In this document: positions 1 to 5,983 of the stretch, one piece after another
Position numbering within the stretch: the stretch's first letter is position 1
Layout of the letters: each line of letters starts with the position of its first letter
From: Anaerohalosphaeraceae bacterium
Lineage (GTDB): Bacteria; Planctomycetota; Phycisphaerae; Sedimentisphaerales; Anaerohalosphaeraceae
Assembly (NCBI GenBank): GCA_030671565.1
Contig: DAOVIC010000071.1
Coordinates: 1-8,781 of the forward strand
Length of the DNA stretch: 8,781 nt
Reading direction: 5' to 3'
Translations under genes and position numbers: made by a program
The notes under the pieces: model-generated
The model's input: the letters and a program-made list of their open reading frames with translations, nothing else
What the model was told of the DNA's origin: nothing
Databases searched by the model: none

Positions 1-75
1 TGTACTATCGGCACATCCGGAAAGCAACACTGCCAAACATCCTGTAACGACAACAATTGAATATCTCATTATCAT
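1..75 (-). CDS. N-terminus of a lipoprotein (partial, runs off the window)
   Basis: Only the first 25 codons are inside the window. They read as a type II signal peptide: a short N-terminus with Arg4, a hydrophobic core at about residues 7-18, and the lipobox LLSGC with the lipidated Cys at position 21, followed by Ala-Asp-Ser-Thr. The protein is therefore expected to be exported by Sec, lipidated and anchored in a membrane. Asp at +3 is not decisive for sorting. Two starts are possible: ATG at 75 with GGAAGG 5 nt upstream, or ATG at 69 with AGGA 6 nt upstream; the signal peptide works with either. It begins 48 bp after the clpP stop on the same strand and I see no convincing terminator in between, so it may be co-transcribed. 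The function of the mature domain cannot be judged. Confidence 0.72.
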   Translation of the reverse strand, partial: MIMRYSIVVVTGCLAVLLSGCADST

Positions 76-123
76 TCCTGCCTTCCGTGTTATCCGTCCC
101 TTCGGGGCAAGTGATTTAACACT

Positions 124-738
124 CTATTCTACAGACGTCGGAGCCTTGAGCATGATGCTGTCAGCAATGCCGTAAGCTACCGCTTCTTCAGCTTCAAGCC
201 ACAGATTACGGTCGCTGTCCTTTTCGATCTGGCTGGCATCTTTACCTGTATGCTCGGACAATATATCGTAAAGTCTCGTGCGAAGACGAAGTATCTCTCT
301 CGCCTCGATATCAAGGTCGGTTGCGGTACCTTCCATCACGCCGCTTATCAGTGGTTGATGCAGAAGTATCCTGCTGTTTGGCAGCATAAACCTTTTGCCG
401 GCGCTTCCGCCTGCGAAAAGAACGGCTCCCATACTGGCGCCCTGACCTATGCAATAGGTCGCAACATCGCAACGCAAAAAACGCATAGTATCATATATCG
501 CAAGACCGGCGGTAATAGCTCCGCCCGGCGAGTTGATATAAAAGTGGATATCGCTTTTGCTGTCCTCATTGCTGAGGAAAAGCAATTGTGCAACTATCAG
601 GTTCGCTGCGGTATCGTCCACAGGCCCGCCGAGAAATATTATGCGGTCCTTCAGAAGACGCGAGAAAATATCATACGCACGTTCACCACGGCCGCTTTTT
701 TCGATCACTATAGGTACAAGGCTTTGACTAACTTCCAT
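124..738 (-). CDS. clpP: ClpP-family serine peptidase with an S-H-N triad
   Basis: A 204-residue ClpP, the usual family length, which forms the barrel-shaped peptidase chamber that works with Clp/Hsp100 ATPases in the cytoplasm. The N-terminus resembles classical ClpP ([20 protein letters not shown]). The substrate-channel SPGG lies at 70-73, the nucleophile Ser102 is in GASMG, and His127 is in HQPL. The position of E. coli Asp185 (mature Asp171, in the TERD motif) aligns with Asn178 in DSDRN, so the third triad residue is Asn. The codon is AAT, and the alignment needs only a two-residue insertion after HQPL. Listeria ClpP1 is known to carry the same Ser-His-Asn arrangement. The gene lies 59 bp downstream of a second clpP. 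AGGAG sits about 10 nt before the ATG, a rather long spacing. The protein may be weakly active alone or may depend on the neighbouring ClpP. Confidence 0.95.
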   Translation of the reverse strand: MEVSQSLVPIVIEKSGRGERAYDIFSRLLKDRIIFLGGPVDDTAANLIVAQLLFLSNEDSKSDIHFYINSPGGAITAGLAIYDTMRFLRCDVATYCIGQGASMGAVLFAGGSAGKRFMLPNSRILLHQPLISGVMEGTATDLDIEAREILRLRTRLYDILSEHTGKDASQIEKDSDRNLWLEAEEAVAYGIADSIMLKAPTSVE

Positions 739-797
739 CCTTAATTTACTCCTATGAACTCTTTTTTATTATCTGTTCTGTGAGTTTGAAATCAAAA

Positions 798-1448
798 CTA
801 CTTCTTATCTTTGGATGACTTCTTTTCGTCCTGTTCGGGTTCTACAAGTACTTCATCGATAAGACCGTACTCAAGAGCCTCTTGCGCCGTCAAATATTTA
901 TCGCGTTCAGTTTCGCTGGCGATCTGTTCAGAAGTAAGGCCTGTATGTTTCGAAAGTATCTCATTGATCGTCGCCTTGGCCTTGACGATCTCCTGGGCCT
1001 GTATCTTAATATCGGCAGCCTGCCCCGTAATTCCGCCCCAGGGCTGATGCAGCATAACTTTAGCATGAGGCAGGGCATGTCTTTTGCCCTTGGTACCTGC
1101 AGCAAGCACGATCGCTGCACCGGATTGAGCACGCCCAATACAATATGTCGCAACGGGAGAACCGATAAAACGAATGGTATCATATATCGCCATCGTATCG
1201 TCAACGCTTCCGCCGGGAGAATTAATATAAAGACTGATCTCGACATTCTTTTTCAGATTGTCCAGGTACAGCATTTTCATAATGACTTCCGTTGCCATGC
1301 GGTATGATATCTCGCCGATCATGAAAACGATACGGTTTTCAAGCAGCATATCATCCAGGGTCATCTCGCGTGTTCGCTGATACCCCCCGCCCTGCATCCT
1401 GGCGTCCAAATTCTTTATGTCCAAATCATGTGGTTTCTTGAAAAACAT
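798..1448 (-). CDS. clpP: Second ClpP-family serine peptidase, complete triad
   Basis: A 216-residue ClpP paralog clearly different from its neighbour. The N-terminus is atypical: a lysine/aspartate-rich stretch and a GGG at 20-22 precede the fold at LLENRIVF. SPGG is at 78-81. The triad is Ser109, His134 and Asp183 (in TERD), with spacings of 25 and 49 residues exactly as in E. coli ClpP. The nucleophile context is unusual, GRAQSGAA instead of the normal xASMGA, so the residue after Ser is Gly rather than Met. The C-terminus ends in a charged tail (about residues 204-216). AAGGA lies 6 nt before the ATG. The gene sits 110 bp after tig, in the place of the common tig-clpP-clpX order, with a second clpP where clpX often lies. 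It most likely assembles with the adjacent ClpP; a Clp ATPase must be encoded elsewhere. Confidence 0.94.
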   Translation of the reverse strand: MFFKKPHDLDIKNLDARMQGGGYQRTREMTLDDMLLENRIVFMIGEISYRMATEVIMKMLYLDNLKKNVEISLYINSPGGSVDDTMAIYDTIRFIGSPVATYCIGRAQSGAAIVLAAGTKGKRHALPHAKVMLHQPWGGITGQAADIKIQAQEIVKAKATINEILSKHTGLTSEQIASETERDKYLTAQEALEYGLIDEVLVEPEQDEKKSSKDKK

Positions 1449-1472
1449 CTGTATTCCTTCAAAAAAAGCTAT

Positions 1473-1559
1473 GGGAACCGGGCGACGACCTATAAAAAAC
1501 TACACCGTACCAACAAGACACAGTCGCCCTCTTACGTTATATCGGATATTTGGGGTTCC
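1473..1559 (-). promoter_or_regulatory. Inverted repeats in the tig-clpP spacer
   Basis: Two nested complementary pairs can be read on the minus strand. GGAACC (1559-1554, overlapping the tig stop codon) pairs with GGTTCC (1479-1474), and GGGCGAC (1529-1523) pairs with GTCGCCC (1486-1480). The two 3' arms are directly adjacent, which would stack the helices, and a 24-nt bulge separates the 5' arms. Six nucleotides further on lies a run of seven T (1467-1461), just before the AAGGA ribosome site of clpP. It could be a weak terminator/attenuator, an mRNA stability element or a processing site between tig and clpP. Pairing was found by eye and no energy was calculated. Confidence 0.4.
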
Positions 1560-3094
1560 TACTTTTCTTTTTTGTCTTTAGCAACGCCGCTTTTCTTACG
1601 CGTTGCCTTTGTTTTCGTCCGTTTTGCCGCTATGGTGTCATCTGAAGCTTCTTTAGTCTTCTTTTTAGCGATTTTCTTCTTTGCCGTTTTGGCCGCAGGT
1701 TTCTTTTCTGCCTTCTTTGCCGCTTTCTTTTTCGCCTGCTTTACGGCTTTTTTCTCTTTTTTAGCAGCATCTACCTCGGTGATCTCGGCAGTTTCCAGCA
1801 TCTTCTCGATACACTTCTGCTCACGGATTTCCAGGCTGAACTGGGCAAGAGAACCGTCACGAGCCAACTCCTCACGCATCTTTTCGGGCCTTCTGCCTTG
1901 CATCGCAGCAACCTGAGCTATACGGCTGTTGACCTCTTCGTCGGTAACTTCCACCTTAAAGTTTTCAGCAACTTTATCCATCACAAAGAATGTCTTTAGC
2001 TGCTGGCGAGCTTCGTCTTCGCTGGATGAACGCAACTGACCCATCTGCTGATCCATCTGCTCACGTTCCATACCCTGCATGAGCATGTTGCTGTACTGCC
2101 TCTGAAGTATTCGCGTGGACTGATCGGCAACTATCGATTCTGGGAGATCAAGCTCGACATTCTTCCGCAGATATTCGTGGATCTGCTCGGCCATTTGCTG
2201 CTTTGCCTGCGAGTCTGCCTGCTGTTCGAGCTGCTCGCTGATACGATCCTTAAGCTCGTCGGCATCATCTACACCGATACGTGTAAAGAACTCTTCGTTC
2301 AGTTCGGCTGGGACAAGCTGCTTTACATCCTTGATATCTATCGTGATCTCGATGCTCTTGCCGCGTAACTGCTCATTATAGAACGTTGCGGGAACATCGA
2401 CCTTAGTCTTCTTTTCGTCGCCAGCTTTGGCGCCAGCCAACAACTCGTTAAGCTTTTCGACAGGAACGCCTCCAACGAAACCATTAGCACTGGAAGTGAT
2501 CTCTATATTCTCACGCTTATCGTCCTCTTCGACGCCTTCGATATCCATGAGAACGTCGGCAACGACCTGGTCGTCATCTTCTACAGAACCATCTTTCGGC
2601 TCCCAAACGCCGGCGCGTTTGCAAATACTTGCGATCTGCTCGTTGATCTCATCGTCACCGATCTCGATCTTAGGCTTATCAACGGCGATACCTTCCAGGC
2701 TTGGCAGTTCAAACTCCGGCCTTACTTCGACCTCAAAATCAAACTTCATCGAACCTTCGTCCGGCAGTTCGATCTCATCATACTTTATATCCGGATCGCC
2801 AAGCACATCGATCTCATTATCAGAAACTGCCGATTCGCTCGCCTCTGCCAGCAGTTTAAGCTTAACCTGTTTGGTAATATCGCTGCCGAACTTCTTTTCA
2901 AGAAGTCTCATCGGAGCCCGACCTTTGCGAAAACCAGGTACTTCAGCACCGTGCTTCAGTTCCTTGTACTCCTCACTGAGAGCTTCCTTTATCTTCTCCT
3001 GAAGGACCTCAACGGATACCTTCTTTTTGCAGGGGCCTGCATCTTCGATTTTTACAATATTTTTGATCTCTTCCGATTTCTTTTCTTCAGCCAT
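1559..3094 (-). CDS. tig: Trigger factor with a long Lys/Ala-rich C-terminal tail
   Basis: Ribosome-associated chaperone that meets nascent chains at the exit tunnel. The ribosome-binding domain (about 13-135) contains the docking signature GFRKGRAP at 54-61. A divergent FKBP-like prolyl isomerase domain follows (about 170-258: NGFVGGVPVEKL, LLAGAKAGDE, then LRGKSIEITIDIKDVK). The alpha-helical chaperone body runs from about 262 to 440, beginning PAELNEEFF. The protein has 511 residues against 432 in E. coli. The extra length is mainly a tail at about 443-511 with some 29 lysines and 16 alanines in 69 residues, resembling histone H1-like tails. AGGAG lies 8 nt before the ATG, which supports this start. 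It heads a probable tig-clpP-clpP cluster and lies about 50 nt after an intrinsic terminator, so its own promoter, or read-through of that terminator, must drive it. Confidence 0.95.
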   Translation of the reverse strand: MAEEKKSEEIKNIVKIEDAGPCKKKVSVEVLQEKIKEALSEEYKELKHGAEVPGFRKGRAPMRLLEKKFGSDITKQVKLKLLAEASESAVSDNEIDVLGDPDIKYDEIELPDEGSMKFDFEVEVRPEFELPSLEGIAVDKPKIEIGDDEINEQIASICKRAGVWEPKDGSVEDDDQVVADVLMDIEGVEEDDKRENIEITSSANGFVGGVPVEKLNELLAGAKAGDEKKTKVDVPATFYNEQLRGKSIEITIDIKDVKQLVPAELNEEFFTRIGVDDADELKDRISEQLEQQADSQAKQQMAEQIHEYLRKNVELDLPESIVADQSTRILQRQYSNMLMQGMEREQMDQQMGQLRSSSEDEARQQLKTFFVMDKVAENFKVEVTDEEVNSRIAQVAAMQGRRPEKMREELARDGSLAQFSLEIREQKCIEKMLETAEITEVDAAKKEKKAVKQAKKKAAKKAEKKPAAKTAKKKIAKKKTKEASDDTIAAKRTKTKATRKKSGVAKDKKEK

Positions 3095-3145
3095 CTGAAA
3101 AACTCCTATAAAGGCTAACTTATTTAGTTTCGTGCACTTATAAAC

Positions 3146-3178
3146 AAAAAAAAGCCGTAAGGACCAATTCCTTAGGCT
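3146..3178 (-). terminator. Strong intrinsic terminator upstream of tig
   Basis: Minus strand: AGCC then TAAGGA, a 5-nt loop (ATTGG), TCCTTA, one bulged C, GGCT, then eight T (3153-3146). This is a ten-base-pair stem with one bulge followed at once by the U-tract, a textbook Rho-independent terminator. It ends about 50 nt before the tig start codon. It can end the small RNA described here and also isolate tRNA-Gly transcription from tig. Confidence 0.85.
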
Positions 3179-3278
3179 ATCTTAATCAGTTAATGTCCAA
3201 GCTCCGGACATCCTAACGCTTGAGCGACCTGCGCCAGACTAACCATATAGCCGGTACCTCGCAAAAACTATTTACGAC
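3146..3278 (-). ncRNA. Structured small RNA or tig leader, about 133 nt, unassigned family
   Basis: The segment lies between a TATAAT box and a strong terminator and has no open frame of note. On the minus strand it folds by eye into a closed architecture. GGCTAT (3252-3247) pairs with ATAGCC (3180-3175). TTAGTC (3242-3237) pairs with GATTAA (3187-3182) with one G-U. Inside these are a hairpin CGCT/AGCG (3226-3217, 2-nt loop) and a hairpin ATGTCC/GGACAT (3211-3193). The closing helix shares AGCC with the terminator stem, so the two are partly exclusive, as in riboswitch-type leaders. I do not recognise SRP RNA, 6S, tmRNA, RNase P or a known riboswitch. It is either a free-standing sRNA or an attenuating leader of tig. 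The 5' end is inferred from the promoter. Confidence 0.55.
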
Positions 3279-3284
3279 ACTTGC

Positions 3285-3313
3285 ATTATACAGGTTTTCG
3301 GCATAATTGCCTG
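3285..3313 (-). promoter_or_regulatory. Promoter of the small RNA upstream of tig
   Basis: A perfect -10 box TATAAT occurs on the minus strand (3290-3285). At 17-nt spacing upstream lies CAGGCA (3313-3308), a weak -35 sharing three of six bases with TTGACA. Expected transcription start is near 3278. The box lies just after the 3' end of tRNA-Gly (3325), so it could give the RNA a transcript separate from the tRNA. Confidence 0.5.
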
Positions 3314-3324
3314 AAAGACCTAAA

Positions 3325-3396
3325 AGCGGGCGATGAGATTCGAACTCACGACATTCACGTTGGCAACGTGACGCTCTACCGCTGAGCTACGCCCGC
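3325..3396 (-). tRNA. tRNA-Gly (GCC)
   Basis: A complete 72-nt cloverleaf is read on the minus strand. The seven-pair acceptor stem is GCGGGCG/CGCCCGC. The D arm is GCTC/GAGC. The anticodon stem is TCACG/CGTGA with loop TTGCCAA, anticodon GCC at 3364-3362. The T arm is GTGAG/CTCAT (one G-U) with loop TTCGAAT. The discriminator is T. CCA is not encoded (TTT follows), so a CCA-adding enzyme is needed. It reads GGC and GGU codons. It lies between the FHA gene and tig, in the same direction as both. Confidence 0.97.
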
Positions 3397-3406
3397 GAAA
3401 CGGCAT

Positions 3407-3435
3407 ATAATAGAAGCTAACACTTTGGGTTGCAA
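3407..3435 (-). promoter_or_regulatory. Promoter of tRNA-Gly
   Basis: On the minus strand TTGCAA (3435-3430) is followed after exactly 17 nt by TATTAT (3412-3407). The expected start falls a few bases before the mature tRNA 5' end at 3396, the usual arrangement for a stable RNA gene. The -35 shares four of six bases with TTGACA and the -10 five of six with TATAAT. Confidence 0.7.
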
Positions 3436-3616
3436 CTCATTTTTCCCGAAAAAAACGAGGTTTGGCAAAAAAACCGTTTGGCAGGACACAAAATCAACAT
3501 ATCCAGTCAATCGCAAGTAATAACAAAAAACACTTCATTTGGACACTCAAATGACTGCAATGTCATCTTTGAATGACAGATTCAGTCAAAATACTAAAAA
3601 ATCAAAACAGCCGGGG
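3436..3616. other. AT-rich spacer without a gene
   Basis: No convincing reading frame or RNA gene is seen. The only structure is a cluster of ATGAC/GTCAT words at 3551-3577: ATGAC at 3551, its complement GTCAT at 3562 (a 5-bp hairpin with 6-nt loop), and ATGAC again at 3573, followed by AGTCA at 3584-3588. This could be an operator-like site or chance. The left flank of the 93-bp repeat begins at its right edge. Confidence 0.5.
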
Positions 3617-3709
3617 AGGCAATGTTGCAACATTGCCGATGGAGCTGAACACAGCGGATGGCTGATTGTAGCAAGCTGATCCTGATTTTTATCAGGGACA
3701 CAGTACTAG
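3617..3709 (+). repeat. 93-bp structured interspersed repeat, copy A
   Basis: It matches 8215-8307 without gaps at 88 of 93 positions, and the last 40 bases are identical. Internal features are a perfect 20-bp palindrome at 3618-3637 (GGCAATGTTG and its complement), a hairpin CCTGAT-TTTT-ATCAGG at 3681-3696, and the terminal motif GGGACACAGTACTAG. The final CTAG contains the FHA gene's stop codon on the minus strand. No coding capacity. It resembles half of a MITE or a REP-type element; the left-hand partner end seen for copy B is not recognisable here. Confidence 0.9.
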
Positions 3710-4563
3710 AGTGTTTCTATGATTGCCGCAACCTGTATCGTCAACAGCATCAGGTAGTCCATATCCGTCATATCGTATGGCTTGTATTGTTTTGAGTTGC
3801 TAATGTATACCACACCATAGCACTTTCGCCCACTCATTACAGGTGCGATAACTGCCGACCGAATATGCCCCCGGGGAAACTTAGGTACGAGAATATATTT
3901 ACCCTTCTCCATTGCCTCGGTTATTTTCGAAGCCATTATCAACTGACTGCGTTTTAAAGTTTCAGTATTGACCTTTCTACCGCCCTCGACATCCAGATCG
4001 CCCTGAGGCTTGCTTCTAAGCCCAACCCACACCTCCAATGCGGTAAACTGTCCGAACATAATATCGAGAAGCTGCCTGTGCAAGCGGTCAAAATTGCGAA
4101 CGCTGCAGAGTATCCGCGAAAATTTCAGAAAATCCTGAGATCGTGTTGCAGGCAGTTTTATCATAGATGAACCCGGAGCATCCAGCAGCCTTACCTGTGT
4201 GTTAATATCGGAATCGATATCGGCAACGGTATCATCAAGATGTATTGATGTTTTTTTATGTCCATCCTCAGGCTCATCTTCAAGGTAGACCTTGATATTA
4301 AAATCACCGATCTTAATTGAGTCCCCTTCTTTCAAAGGTCGCTTGTGGATGGGCTTTCGGTTTAGAAATGTCTTGTTGACTGAATCGAGGTCTTCTAAAA
4401 TCCAACTGCCGTCACCGCTTACATAGATAACCGCATGTTGCCGAGAAACACTTTTATCTGGAAGGAAAACCTGGCTGCCCATTTGCCGGCCAATATAGAT
4501 AGGCCCCTCCCTGAAACGATGCTCATTACACACCTGGCCCTTTTGTCGAATTAGAAGCCGCAT
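3706..4563 (-). CDS. FHA-GAF domain protein
   Basis: Likely cytoplasmic adaptor or sensor of 285 residues, counted from the chosen start. The FHA domain (about 1-95) shows IGR (Arg26), the SRQH motif (Ser40, Arg41, His43) and Asn63, the positions that bind phosphothreonine peptides. The usual Asn-Gly is Asn-Lys-Thr here. After an acidic linker (about 95-135) a GAF-like domain fills about 145-285 (LEVWVGLRS, then IRSAVIAPVM and CYGVVYISN); its ligand is unknown. The ATG at 4563 is preferred because GGAG lies 6 nt upstream. The in-frame ATG at 4593 (ten residues more) has no ribosome site and falls at or before the predicted transcription start. It lies downstream of two histidine kinases but has its own promoter. 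The stop codon is supplied by the repeat at 3617-3709. It could couple Ser/Thr kinase signals to the kinases (inference). Confidence 0.88.
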   Translation of the reverse strand: MRLLIRQKGQVCNEHRFREGPIYIGRQMGSQVFLPDKSVSRQHAVIYVSGDGSWILEDLDSVNKTFLNRKPIHKRPLKEGDSIKIGDFNIKVYLEDEPEDGHKKTSIHLDDTVADIDSDINTQVRLLDAPGSSMIKLPATRSQDFLKFSRILCSVRNFDRLHRQLLDIMFGQFTALEVWVGLRSKPQGDLDVEGGRKVNTETLKRSQLIMASKITEAMEKGKYILVPKFPRGHIRSAVIAPVMSGRKCYGVVYISNSKQYKPYDMTDMDYLMLLTIQVAAIIETL

Positions 4564-4569
4564 TTGTAA

Positions 4570-4573
4570 CTCC
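4570..4573 (-). promoter_or_regulatory. Ribosome binding site that fixes the FHA-GAF start
   Basis: GGAG on the minus strand, 6 nt before the ATG at 4563-4561. The alternative ATG at 4593 has only AT-rich promoter sequence before it, so this site decides in favour of the shorter protein. Confidence 0.75.
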
Positions 4574-4595
4574 GGAAAATTCCACGTTTGCATAT

Positions 4596-4624
4596 ATTGT
4601 ACACCGAAACTACTGATTTGTCAA
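4596..4624 (-). promoter_or_regulatory. Strong sigma70-type promoter of the FHA-GAF gene
   Basis: On the minus strand a perfect TTGACA (4624-4619), a 17-nt spacer and TACAAT (4601-4596) give one of the best consensus promoters in the window. The expected start is around 4589, leaving a leader of about 25 nt to the ATG at 4563. The FHA gene can therefore be expressed independently of the kinases. The -35 hexamer overlaps a sequence resembling the left end of the CTAG repeat family. Confidence 0.8.
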
Positions 4625-4644
4625 TAGATTTACCCTCCCCATCC

Positions 4645-4672
4645 CCTGATTCTTACGCAGACACTGTACTAG
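4645..4672 (+). repeat. Diverged end of the CTAG repeat family, copy D
   Basis: CCTGAT, ten divergent bases, then GACACTGTACTAG match the last 29 bases of copies A and B, with 12 of 13 identical at the very end and roughly 22 of 29 overall with one gap. The final CTAG gives the stop codon of the PAS histidine kinase, just as copy A does for the FHA gene. A possible opposite end, CTACTGATTTGTC (4610-4622), matches the left end of the 8143-8307 element at 11 of 13 bases. The whole unit may be a 63-bp relic. Confidence 0.55.
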
Positions 4673-5961
4673 ACGCTATCGCGGGCTATCTCTTCATCCG
4701 CAGATTCGCCGCTATCTTCTTGTTTTGATTCGGAATCGCCGTTTGAGCAAAATTGACGAATATCATCAACCTGCCCCTTAAAAGATACGATCAGTTCATC
4801 CATGTCCGAATCGGAAAGCGCAGACTCCACAACTTCATTTTCGCAGTATTTTGGTAAAAGAATGCTGAACTTTGCGCCGCCAGCCGGAACGTTTTCAGCC
4901 CATATTCTCCCCCCATGCATCTCGACAAGTTCCTTGGCAATTGCAAGTCCAAGCCCCGTACCATGTTCGCCGGCTCCGACGTCCCTGCCGATCTGGATAA
5001 ATTTCCCGAATATCCTGTTAACGTCATCGGTCTCTATACCAGGTCCGTTGTCCTCGATCTCTATTGCCACATCGTTGCCTGCATCGTCAATACGGATGAT
5101 CAAACGCCCGCCGCAGTTCGGAACAAACTTTACTGCGTTTTCCAGGAGCTTTCCAAGTACCTGGATCATTTTGCCGTAGTCAGCTTTGACAAACAAGGCC
5201 GCTTCAGGCATAACAAGTTTGACAACCATGTTGTTTTTTTCAATGATCGACCGTAGCATCTCTATCGAATCCCTAACTACAGTCTGGACAATAATTGGTG
5301 TTTGCCTAAGCTGCAATTTATCCGCTTCGATACGAGAAATATCAAGAAAATCGCTGACTATTTCGGCAAGCCGATCCACTGCGGCATTTGCGATCTCCAT
5401 ATCCTTTCGCAGTTTCGGGCGGATCTTTCCGGAAACACCTGCCAGTGCATTCGAGACTATGTTCTTAAATATTGTAAGAGGAGTACGCAACTCATGACTT
5501 ACGGCCATAACAAACTCGCTCTTCATCTTCTCGTACTCTTCAAACCGCTCATCAGTCTTTCTAAGTCTTTCGCGGACATCCTGCGGCACACCTGCCTCAG
5601 AACCCAAAACAAGCACCCCACTAATATCTCCCTTTTCGTCACGAAGCAATGTATTATTCCATCGAAACGTCTTACTGGTCCCTTCGGTTGTCACCAGGCG
5701 ATTCTCAATATATATACCCAGTGACATTTCTCCTGCCAACATCCTTTCAAAGCACTTGCTGCTATTTTTCCGGTCGAACGCTACGACGAACTCTTCAAAC
5801 CAGTTATGTCCGGCCACCTTATCCGCGGATACTCCAAGAATATCGCAACCGAAGCGGTTTATCTCGACAACGCAACCGTTAGGATCAAGCACGACGACTA
5901 CCCCTTCGGCCAGATCGAGCAAAGTACGCCCTTCAAGAATATTTTTTTTGCCTTTGGACAT
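4669..5961 (-). CDS. Soluble PAS-domain histidine kinase
   Basis: A 430-residue sensor kinase with no membrane segment, so cytoplasmic. A PAS domain spans about 12-120, followed by a short coiled linker (about 125-150). The dimerisation and phosphotransfer domain has the H-box AVSHELRTPL with His156. The ATP-binding domain shows the N-box with Asn275 (LLENAVKF), G1 box DNGPGIE at 304-310, F-box IFGKF at 317-321 and G2 box GEHGTGLGL at 331-339. An acidic, Ser/Glu/Asp-rich tail fills about 378-430. There is no receiver domain, so it needs an external partner; the receiver of the hybrid kinase just upstream is a candidate. It begins 22 bp after the hybrid kinase stop, so the two are probably one transcript. 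Its ribosome site is weak (AAAAGAA before the ATG), suggesting coupling to the upstream gene. The stop codon comes from a repeat end. Confidence 0.92.
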   Translation of the reverse strand: MSKGKKNILEGRTLLDLAEGVVVVLDPNGCVVEINRFGCDILGVSADKVAGHNWFEEFVVAFDRKNSSKCFERMLAGEMSLGIYIENRLVTTEGTSKTFRWNNTLLRDEKGDISGVLVLGSEAGVPQDVRERLRKTDERFEEYEKMKSEFVMAVSHELRTPLTIFKNIVSNALAGVSGKIRPKLRKDMEIANAAVDRLAEIVSDFLDISRIEADKLQLRQTPIIVQTVVRDSIEMLRSIIEKNNMVVKLVMPEAALFVKADYGKMIQVLGKLLENAVKFVPNCGGRLIIRIDDAGNDVAIEIEDNGPGIETDDVNRIFGKFIQIGRDVGAGEHGTGLGLAIAKELVEMHGGRIWAENVPAGGAKFSILLPKYCENEVVESALSDSDMDELIVSFKGQVDDIRQFCSNGDSESKQEDSGESADEEIARDSV

Positions 5962-5983
5962 TTCTTTTCAGTTTTCTAAAACA

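Noticed and set aside
250..744. Long plus-strand frame opposite clpP (164 codons), and similar frames opposite the second clpP, tig and the kinases
   Set aside because: The minus-strand frames have clear family motifs and ribosome sites. The plus-strand frames are by-products of their codon pattern and have no independent support.
3095..3145. Promoter for tig between the terminator and the start codon
   Set aside because: TTGTTT-17-AATAAG is visible but matches only three and four of six bases, and its -35 overlaps the terminator region. Too weak to annotate.
3530..3616. Left inverted end of repeat copy A, expected near 3545 if it were full length
   Set aside because: The sequence at 3531-3547 shows only patchy similarity to the left end at 8143. 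A shared ATTCAG at 3580 and 8172 is too short to count.
3681..3696. Repeat hairpin CCTGAT/ATCAGG as an intrinsic terminator of the FHA gene
   Set aside because: It is only six pairs and is not followed by a T-run on the minus strand. Any termination effect would need the larger repeat fold.
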